Assembly: GCF_035222375.1 (NCBI RefSeq)
Contig: NC_085889.1
Coordinates: 2,666,001 to 2,730,000 of the forward strand
DNA length: 64,000 nt
Source: Podospora pseudocomata
Taxonomy: Eukaryota > Ascomycota > Sordariomycetes > Sordariales > Podosporaceae
Direction of reading: 5' to 3'
Positions 55,119 through 64,000 of this stretch are shown here, one piece after another. The translations under genes and the position numbers were made by a program. The notes under the pieces are model-generated. The model ran no database searches, was not told the origin of the DNA, and was given only the letters and a program-made list of their open reading frames with translations. The first letter of the stretch is position 1. Each line of letters starts with the position of its first letter.

Positions 55119-56792
55119 GGTGTAGGCAGTGTCTGGAGTTTATCGTTGTAGAAGTGAGGGAATGGCGATAGGAGAGGGGGGAGATGTTCTCTTTAAGCGT
55201 CCAGGAATGAGGTTTTGCGTCATGTCGGTCAAGGGAAAAGACGTGGCTGGCAGGGTGAGACAGCATCTCTCAAGTCCCACCATGAGCACTGTCCGCCATT
55301 CCGGTCATGGGGATCATTTGGTGAGTCCAATGAGATTTGCTGTGTGGTGTAAGCCATGTGGGTGCAGCGACCTTTTGGGTGCGCCACTGAGCAAGAGGGA
55401 GCTGAGACATGCATGGATTTCTGGCCCTGGCCAGTGTAGTTAGAGCGGCTTGTCTCGCGGGCGGGTCGTGATCGGCGCTCATCCGACCAATTGCTGGCAC
55501 ATCATTTGTCAATCTCGAGGCGGTTGTCGCGGGATCCTACTATCGATCTACGAAGCTTATTGGCACCTTTCCCAGAGCAGTTTACTGCGTGCGTTGTCAC
55601 TCTTTTGAGCACAGCTCAGGTTCTGGATAACGTAACAGAAGATGTCGGATAGTGTATTTAATTTAATCTCCAAGCCGTAACATCTTCAGCCGTGAAACAC
55701 TTCCAACGTGGTGTCACAGAGTGCAAGTCTCACGGTGAAAAGAACTGCATAGTTAATGACACAATAAGACTTAGCGAATAGTTTGGATAGGTTCCGCATG
55801 CAACTTGTACTCGGCAGCAATAAGCCCCTGTCATGGAGTATCTTCGATCGACACATTCGTACCCCTAGTTATGGGTGCTGTCAGCTGCGGCATGAGCCTG
55901 CTCGGAGGTCAAAGAGGTCAAGGCAGTTACGGTACCTTCTTATTCCTCTGTCATAATGGCCATATCTGGAGTTATGAGGGATGATAGAAGTTTAGAATGA
56001 AACTGTCTGCCAGGACCTCACTTTCATCTAGCAATCACAATGGAATTGTTATGAACCTACTTTGGGATTCTCGAGGTTCAATGTCTATGGCCTTTTCCCT
56101 GGAGTACTCCTTATCGATAAGATTGGATCGCTGTGATGGTTGGTTAGCCCTGAGGTTGGCAGAGGAAAGTATGTTGGATTTTACTTGTTCACGTTCCTAG
56201 TAGCCTGGGTCTTACGCAGTCGCATGTGCACTAGGTAGCTAAGAAGGTCTCAAAGGTAAACGCCAGAGTGCATGTGAGGATGGTGAGCACTGCTGGTGAC
56301 GAGGGAGAGATGATGAACGCCACCTTCATTCACTACATGAATATAGAGCATTTCCTCGTGGTCTTTGTCACAACTAGTTTCCTTTACACGACAACTCAAG
56401 CTTATGCCAGAGACAAGAGCCTGGTTCAGACGCTCCGCATAGACAGGACGGGGCAAAGAGATAGAAACGAGATGAGTACACCCTACAAAATCCATGTTGA
56501 ACATACCTTATCTGGCTTGATTACGAACAGGGATGGTGTTCAGGCGATGAGGCAGGTTCCTCGGGCATAAATCCTGGTGTGAGCGCGCATATATCCAAGT
56601 AGGTAGCCACAAGTTCCTCTCAAAATCGCCGGCTCTCTCTAACGTTGGGTGGATAGTGGCCCGTAACCCGTCCCCGATGTGTCTAGCATCAGAGCAGAGA
56701 TGTTGACATTGCCCCTGAGCCCCTTTTGACACCGGCATTGACACGATGTCAGCAGAGTAGGTATTTAGCCACTGCTGGACCTGGGCATTCAC
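55119..56792. other. Intergenic, no gene seen
   Basis: 1.7 kb upstream of the P450 gene. No supported reading frame on either strand. Confidence 0.55.
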
Positions 56793-56981
56793 GTGATGTT
56801 TATGATTTATAGCTTAAACACGTCGCGGGTGGAGGAGCCAAAAATTCACGGGTTGAGCTCATGGGTTCCTGACTTCATTCCAACCAAAAAAAGTGATGAT
56901 GTGGTCATGCTTGGTGCATTCTATTCGATCGAGGTCAAACCATGTCACCACCCCGCATGTTCTCAACGGATCAAATTCTGA
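56793..56981 (+). pseudogene. Possible short HET-protein relic
   Basis: A 62-codon frame contains HGLSSWVPDF, which matches the (L)PSWVPDW motif of HET proteins, preceded by SLNTSRVEEPKI. Nothing else of the family is recognisable on either side, so this is either a small fragment or a chance match. Confidence 0.25.
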
Positions 56982-57960
56982 AAGAAAAACAAAACGGTAG
57001 GGAGCGTTGAGGGTTTCCCCACCGATGGATTGGCGCTAATCGAACATCGGTTCACGCCGGGTGAGGGGATGAAGGGACCCGCGATGTCCAAGACATCCTG
57101 ACGGAAGCTGAGATCGAAGCTTAGCGCGCGAACGGATGGGGCTCGTGCGTGACATGATTTTTAACAATTAAGAAATCACCAAGCATGACTCGTATTGGAC
57201 TGAGGAGGAAGCAAGGGAGGGAAGAGAACGACAAGCGATATGCCTGGCATCAGACAATGCCAAATGAGGGTGTGGGGGATCTGATAAATGACAAGTCGTC
57301 GACCCAAGCGAATGACAGGCGTCTGCGCTGGGCCGAGTTCGAACCTTTTTGTGTTTTTGTGCAGGAGATAGGGCGGCATTTGCAGAGTATTGAAAGAAAA
57401 AGAAGAAAAGAAACCGACATGACATGTCCCAAGATAAGATGCTGAGAGGATGCAAGTGAGTACATATGGTCGCCGACTGCCACCCAAAATGAATATGCAT
57501 GTCTCACAAAACCAAGTTCTGGCCACCATTCACATCTCCCCCAGATGCATTGTGGCTTGGCGAATTCCGATGCATTTCGGTGGTGGATAGCTCGGATTGG
57601 TGCGGTCTCATCCACACATCCTGGCATGCATGCCCGTGCAGCAGGGCTGGCCCCTCTCTGTTGCAATTGGTGACGGCACTCGGAATCCACAAGCCCACGA
57701 TCCTGCTCGTTCTTTTTCTCCATCTCAGCCTGGACCCGCGGTTGTCTGTTTCATGGCATGCTTGGCAGATGGCGAGTCTGTGCAGAGAAGCTATGTATGT
57801 ACATAGGAGTGATAACTCCTGATCTCCTGGTTGACCCGACCCATTGGGACCACCTCTCTTCCATCCTGTGGGCGCCCGAGTCCGTTGTCCTTGTTGATCA
57901 CTCAAAGCCAGCCAGTTCCTCAACTCCAATGTCGACCTAATCTCAAGTCGCGCAGCAGCT
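56982..57960. other. Intergenic, promoter region of the MHYT gene
   Basis: 1.0 kb without a supported gene; overlapping frames on both strands at 57176-57974 show no domain. Confidence 0.55.
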
Positions 57961-60900
57961 ATGTCGCCTGCCATGGACTCGGCAGCCTACGATGCTGGCT
58001 TGGCTCAGTACATCGGCCACCCGGTGCCGTATCAGTTTGATCCCGCCCTCCTCACGCTTAGCTATGCTGTCAGTCTCGTCGGCGCCGCCTCGACCCTCGA
58101 GCTCATCAACCGACGGACCTCGAGAAAGGGGTACTACAACAAGTACGGGGTCCCGTCGCCAGACCGTTGCGCCTGTGATTGCTGACGGAAACACACAGTC
58201 TGTTGCTGCTAGCCGCCTCGGTGACCATGGGTGGCGTTTCCATCTGGTGCATGGTGTGTTATCTTCTGAGCGCCATTTCGATCAAGTCTTTTTTACTTAC
58301 GTTGTGGTAGCATTACATTGGCAATCGTGCAACAAGTCTGCTCAACGGGCAGCCCGAGCTTCAGGTTGTCTATTCGGTCCGCGTTACGGTAGCCTCCTTT
58401 TTCGTACCCATCCTCGTCTTGTGCGCCGCCTTCTTTGTCGTGACCAGCACCCGAAATGCCAGTGGCGTCAACTGGTGGCGCATCGGGGTATCTGGCATGT
58501 TGTCAGGGGGAGCTATTTGCGGCATGCACTACCTCGGCAACGCCTCCATCAGCAACTATCACTGCAGCTACCGCCCTGCCAACGTGGTTGGGTCTGCCCT
58601 CATTGCTGTTGCGGCCAGCACCGTTGCGCTCGCGCTGTTTTTTGTGTTTAGGGCATCTTGGACCAACTCCTGGTGGAAGAGAACTGGATGTGCCATCGTC
58701 TTGGCTGGCGCCGTCTCGGGCATGCATTGGTGCGGTGCTGTTGGGACCACATACCGACTGATGCACCTCCGCTCGAGCAGTGAGATGGATACGAGAAATG
58801 TTACGGTTATTGTGATTTCATGTCTGGTGAGTGAGGAAAAGGTACAAGTAACCCTGCATTACTGACGACGAACAGTCAGTTGCAGCCTGTGCTGTCATGG
58901 CAGGGACGGCCATCTACTCGGCGCGGGTGCGCCAAAGCTACGCCAGCAAGGCCCAAAGAATCACTCTCGCCGCTGCTGTGTTCGATCATCAAGGCCGAAT
59001 CCTCGTTTCCCCTGATGGAGCTCTGCCCAGTGAGGAGATTACCAGCAAGTTTCTCCAAAAGGTGTGTCTCTGCTGTCTGACTGTTGATCTGAGCGCCCTC
59101 GCTGACCGGGCGTGGTAGACCCAAAACGACGTCTTCTCTACCGCACACCCCCTTTTCCACTGGGTCTTCCAGGCGTCGAGGAATTGGTCCAGCGTGACTG
59201 TGCTGCTGGGAAAGATGAGAAACCACCTGGCCGAGCTTCCGCATCGTGGTCGCAATGTGCGAACAGGCATCTCTCTGGTCGATGACGATGGCCATGTGAT
59301 TGACAACTACGACGTGATCTTCCGCGAGTTGTTCTGCTTGGCTGCCGCCGGGCTTGCTGACAAGATGAACGAGAACTTGACAGACGCTGGTATTCTTTGG
59401 GATGAGATCTTGTCGACCGGTGGCCAACCGGATGCTGTATCACTTCGCTCAAACTCGACGGGCAAGACGCAGGGACCGGTCCCTATCACGTCACGAGATG
59501 CGGACATGGCTGAGAAGGGAGTTACGATTCACCGCCACAACCACGGCTCGCTCATGTGCTTGGTACGTGCTGTCGACAACCCTCGAGTCATGGACCGACT
59601 CGAGGCCTCTGGGTATTGCTTCGCCGACCCTCATCAAGTTGCCCACATCATCGGCGCCAAGATGCAGATTCGAACCGCACATCTGGAACAGAAGCTGGCG
59701 AACATGAAGGATTATGCTCACGGCACAATGCTTGATCCCGGCGTCCATGTTGGCTTGTTTGCTGTTCGCACGCAAGTCGACAGCCACCACGGCCACGGTT
59801 TCGATCTTCTTGTGCAAAAACAGGCTCGAAATCTGCTTCCTAGCGTGGAAATGCCGCTCGACCGCCTTGAGCCGTCTCATTTGGAATTCCTGCGCCAGCT
59901 CCACGGCCATTCGGTCCAAGCTATCCTCCAACGGCTCCGGCGCGTCCAAGACATTGCACCACGCAACGCCGCTTTCGCCGCTCTTCTCAGCGACGCTGTT
60001 CGGGATCTGCGTAGTGCCACCAACGACAAGATTTTGGACGATGCCAAACTCATTTCTCGGGTGGTCCAAGTACCTTGCCGATCGCCAGCGGGCTCCATGG
60101 CCACGAGGTTGGCGACATGCTCGATGATCACCTTTAGCATCATGATCCCGATCCACATCAAGGTCAAAGTTCCAGACCATGCGTTTGTCCCCTTGTACTT
60201 TTTCAAAACCCTGCAGCTCGTGTACGCCAACTCGCCACACGCGGCCGCCTTTGCCCGGAATGTGCACCGGGAGCTGAGCCCCCTCTTGAACTCTGCCTCG
60301 ACCGCCCCCCCGAAGTCCCTCTCCTCCCAGCTACCCTTCACGATGTTCTCTCGCTTCAGGCGCCACAGAAGACCGTCGTTGGAGACGCGACAAGTGCGAG
60401 CCAGCAAGCTCGTTTCTTCCAGCCGGGAATGCATGGCCCCTGCTACTCCATCCAACAACCCGAGCGTTGTGTCGTTGGGTTTGTACCGCGGCGCATCGTC
60501 CACCAACGGACAAGACCCGGATACAGATCAGCTCTCAGACTCGACACTTGCCCCGGAAAGACCTCAGTATCGCCAACGCCCGACGTACGACCAGCAGCGA
60601 GCCACCGGTCCAAAACTAAACGTTCAGCCCAACAACGCGAAGCAACACAAGCACAACAAGTCGTTTGGTGGAATGGGCATCATGATTTCGCAGGAGGTGA
60701 CTGTCGATGTAGATGCTACCACCACCGCTGTCGGACCCAAATCGCCCGCTGTGGCTCTTGCCGCCGAAAAGGTCGAAATGGTCGATGAGACCAAGAGGAT
60801 CCACGAAGCCGATGAGAATCCCACCCCGGCATCACCACAAATTCCTGGGAGAAAGAATGGAATCTTTGTTCAGGAAATCGAGTTGGAGAACGTGACGAGC

Positions 60901-61032
60901 GTCTTGAACTTCAACGGAGGTACAGGCTTCTCCACCGCCAGGGTGGAGGTGAAGAAGGATGGAGACGCAGCCGAAACGCAGACGTTTGTGGATGAGTTGT
61001 TTTCCGGCTGTTTAGCCCTGGCAAAGTATTGA
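57961..61032 (+). CDS. MHYT-domain integral membrane protein
   Basis: Five exons (57961-58142, 58199-58253, 58311-58826, 58876-59061, 59119-61032) give 950 residues. Three copies of the MHYT signature span exon junctions: SIWCMHYIGN (His80), AICGMHYLGN (His152) and VSGMHWCG (His218), each at a membrane helix end. Seven hydrophobic segments fit residues 25-270. The MHYT module is thought to bind a metal such as copper and sense a diatomic gas. The long cytoplasmic part begins with RITLAAAVFDHQGRILVSPDG and has no recognisable enzymatic domain, unlike bacterial MHYT proteins fused to GGDEF/EAL. It ends in a low-complexity region and NGGTGFSTARVEVKKDG. A sensor role is inferred. Another ATG at 57973 is in frame. 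Confidence 0.9.
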
Positions 61033-61390
61033 GCGGCTGGTCATGACCAAAAGGTGACGGTGTAGGATTATGATACCCCTCTTGTGCGTATGTTTTCATC
61101 GGTTCATGGTTGTGTTTTGGCGAGCATGCAGAAAGTGCTGCCCTGTACATGTTAATGATGGAATAAGCGGAACCATGTAATAGTATATAGTTATTAATAT
61201 TGCTTGAAATCAAGATTTGTTGATGAGCAGTGAAGCAACACCACTTGAAGCGAGCAAAAAAGGTTGATTACATTACCGATGCGAAGAAAAAGGGATATTA
61301 TAAAAGCCTATATCCACTGTCCACTCTCACCCCTCGTTCCGGTCAGCGTGTTCATCATAGCCGGGGCAGTGTAGCCCGCAATGCCATTGT
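61033..61390. other. Convergent 3' flank, no gene seen
   Basis: 358 bp between the MHYT gene and the zinc-finger gene, AT-rich. Confidence 0.55.
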
Positions 61391-63532
61391 TCATGGTAGC
61401 ATCCATACCACTGAGATGAGGTTGTTGGTAGCTAAACTGCAGCTGGGCGGGATCAATGTGTATTGTTCCGTGGACATTGGGTCCGCACCACACGGAAAGA
61501 AGCCGGAAGCAGGATCGTTGGCGGCGATGTCGCTGAGGGCAGCAGGGAAGTAGACGAATCCAGGGGTTGTGTCCACCGAGGATGTAGATGTTGGGAATCG
61601 CAGGCTTGTGGCATAGTTTGCATCAAACCCACCCCATCTGCTTTCGGGTTGTACACAGTCGATGGGCGCATTTGGCTGCAACCGCTGTTGTGAAGGAGCA
61701 TGTAGCGCCAAGTTGAGATCGAACACGAAGTGTGGACGCCTTTGGCTCTTTGATACTGGCAAAACCTGAAGACAGTGATCGATCTTGTTGCCCTTGCCGT
61801 GTCGTCTCCAAAGCCACGGAAGGGTATCGTGCGGAAGTCCTTGGTGTCGCTGTCTCAGAAGAATCAAGCCCAATGCCAGACTCACGGTCATGTACGTTAC
61901 TCCAAAGCACACGTGCCATCGATCTCGAAATGCGGTTGTTGGTTCGGCTTCCTTGCCTATTGACGTAGTCCATCTTCAAGCCAATGTGAGTAAGATCGTG
62001 AACAGCCGACTCAAACAAGGACTTGATGATGACGCAAAGACCCTCAAACTGCTCCTCGTCAGGAACATAGGACTGGACAACAGGCTTGAGGTACTCGAGC
62101 TTTTGAATAAAGGCGGGCTCCAACTCATGGTGTTCGAGAACTGGAACAAAGTGGAACGGTTCAGTCTTGTTGTCGGGGTCTTCAGGGAAGGCAAGCTGCC
62201 AGAGATGCTTCCACTGATCTTCATCCGATGGACCACAATCTCGGCTCCTGAACCTGATCTGGGAGGCTGTCTCGCTATTGATTCCGTCCTCTGGGTCTGA
62301 GCGCGTGTAGTTGCAGGGTTCTTGTTCGCAGTGCAGCTCAAGCGCATTTCCAGAGGGAAAACCCTTTTTGCATTGCTGGCATGTCACAATCTCCGAGTCA
62401 GCCATGTGTTTGTTGAGAATGTGTTTCCTGGGCCAGTTTTAGTAATACTCCAGGTTGGTATTTCGGGGGTTCAGGGGTTCAGGGGCTCTGGGGTTAGTTA
62501 CCTGAGGTCGGAAAATTTGGTGAACATGGTCATGGCGCACGAGGTATGGTCCCTGACATTAAACCGAGAAGGATTGCGGGCACGGAAGATACACCGTAGC
62601 TTTGAGGCAGTCGAATTGCGCTCCTCTCCAGAGTCCCTTGGGTCTCCCATGATGCTTCCAGACTCCTCTTCGTCATCCTGGTCATTTTCCTCGTCGCTCA
62701 GTCTTCTCTTTTTGTTCGCTTTTGGTTTTTCCTTCCCCTTTCCTGTGGACTTGTCGATTTGAGATGATGATGGGCGTTGCGGCAGAGTACCAGCTGCCCC
62801 GGACGAGGGAATGTCCGTCTCAACTGGGGCTTGCAAGAAATCTTCAAATGAGTCTACAATCGCTGCAATCTGTTCTGCATACGCATATGTAATGACCTTA
62901 CATGCCTCGAGAATCTCGCGAGGGACGTCACTGCTGTTGATCCCGCGAAGTGTTGGTAGACAGACTGAAACTCAGAATATGATCTGCCTCCTCCACCGTG
63001 ACGGCATCATTGTCGGGTCCAGCAGTGACTTCACTGTGATAATCAACGTCGTTCATGTCCTGCTCAAGTTCCGTGGGTTCTGCCGGCAACATCAAAGAGA
63101 CTGCTCCCATCCCTTCCTGAATCTCTTTGACTGATGCATCTTGGCCATCCTTTTGGCCAATGCAAATACGGTCCCATTCATTAGACTCGTCGGACTCGCA
63201 ACCAGGTGACGATGGAGTGGATATGGGGCTGTTGGGGCCCTCTGGTGAGAAGTGAAAGCCAGATAGTGTGATAGTGACCTTGGAGTAGCGGGCGGTGACT
63301 TTCCCCCGGAAGAAACCCCGTACATAAAAGAATTGTCTTTGAGAACAACAGCAGAGTCGATTGAGGTGGATTGACGATGTTGCATGGCTGCTGAATCAGG
63401 CGTAGAGGACGGAGTAGGTGGAAGGCGGCCCATCTTCTTCTGGTTCCAAGGCACCCAGGCGTCTACTGTGGCATGACGTTGATAATGGACGGCAGTTCCC
63501 TCTTTCAGCGCATCCGCGTTGTCGAAATCCAT
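61391..63532 (-). CDS. C2H2-like zinc-finger protein, multi-exon
   Basis: The 3' part is resolved: an exon ending at 62502, intron 62428-62501, exon 62427-61886, intron 61840-61885 (46 bp, GTGAGT), and a last exon 61839-61391. Across the first of these junctions the protein reads CIFRARNPSRFNVRDHTSCA, TMFTKFSDLRKHILNKHM and VTCQQCKKGFPSGNALELHC, a pattern common in fungal proteins with paired zinc fingers of uncertain role. The upstream region is basic and acidic (KANKKRRLSDEENDQDDEEE). The C-terminus is disordered. The 5' part (62840-63532) has good open frames, including MDFDNADALKEGTAVHYQRH at 63532, but I could not fix its introns. A nuclear role is likely but unproven. Confidence 0.65.
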
Positions 63533-64000
63533 TTCAATTGTAGGTGCTACAGGCCCGGAGCAGCGGTGAGTTGGACAAACGAATGGAAAATGACTGTGGC
63601 ATGCACGGCATCATGCAGAATGTCAGGTAGTGGGACAAATCTCTGGGACAAGATTGGTAGAAAGTGTGGGAATGACAATTTTTTTGCATGGAAATCCCGA
63701 GAGACGAGGTCTCCCGCGATGCTGGAGTCTGCCTGTAGCAAGGCACCCAGGGCAGGGTGCCTCTTTGGGATGAACGGGTGATGATTGGCTCATGACACCT
63801 ATGGTCAGCAGGTTGATGTTTCGCGCCCTTACAACTTGGTGTGTGTTACTGTTCGAAACGACTCCAACCCATCCATGATGACCACCACAAGACTAACTAA
63901 CCGTCATCATCATCTCAGGTCGAGACATTCTACAGCAAGAGTCTAGTCACGCCCGCCTTGCCCAGTGATGTTTTGCAAAATGTTGCGAATTACTGGGTCC
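63533..64000. other. Window end, no gene resolved
   Basis: 468 bp that would contain the promoter of the zinc-finger gene. No supported reading frame reaches the window edge. Confidence 0.5.

Overview
The window reads as nuclear DNA of a filamentous ascomycete (Pezizomycotina), most likely a sordariomycete. The evidence is short introns (46-70 bp, almost all GT-AG, with CTAAC/CTGAC branch-like motifs), HET-domain genes, CBM1-tailed plant cell wall enzymes, a LaeA-like methyltransferase, fungal P450s and decayed genes whose stop codons look like C-to-T damage (RIP-like). No rRNA, tRNA, CRISPR or prokaryotic operon structure was seen. Exon boundaries were worked out by hand from reading frames, splice signals and family motifs.

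Layout. 1-446: an inverted-repeat element. 479-2871: an intact HET gene (-). 3308-4293: CE5 acetylxylan esterase/cutinase with CBM1 (-). About 5812-7110: a decayed HET-like gene (-). 7771-8397: small secreted protein (+). 8815-10500: coiled-coil protein (+). 10779-11964: LaeA-like methyltransferase (-), divergent from an O-methyltransferase (12988-14407, +). 15927-16782: small Myb-like/AT-hook nuclear protein (+) with a GC-AG intron. 17512-18259 (+) and 18569-19236 (-): two small cysteine-rich secreted proteins. 19850-21358: Mn-type CDF metal transporter (+). 22119-24749: V8-like serine protease fused to a repeated hydrophobic tail (+). 24.8-29.5 kb: gene-poor stretch with a decayed DUF6604 gene. 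29545-30931: GH10 xylanase with CBM1 (-). 31793-33334: M28 aminopeptidase (-). 35444-36730: a decayed coiled-coil gene.

36812-46775 looks like a small metabolic cluster: an A-T-R carboxylate reductase (NRPS-like), a DUF3445 haem oxidase-like protein, a hemerythrin-domain protein (all on -) and a divergent P450 (+). 50109-52122: Na+/H+ antiporter (+). 52644-52982: a 112-residue secretory precursor with two 25-residue repeats separated by Lys-Arg sites, which looks like a KEX2-processed repeat peptide precursor; it lies on the same strand as, and 738 bp from, a second P450 (53721-55118). 57961-61032: MHYT-domain membrane protein (+). 61391-63532: a C2H2-like zinc-finger gene (-).

How the genes relate. 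The CE5 esterase and GH10 xylanase act on the same polymer, xylan, outside the cell. The A-T-R reductase neighbourhood combines one acid-reducing enzyme with three iron or haem proteins. The repeat-peptide precursor next to a P450 is the best candidate for an undescribed peptide pathway.
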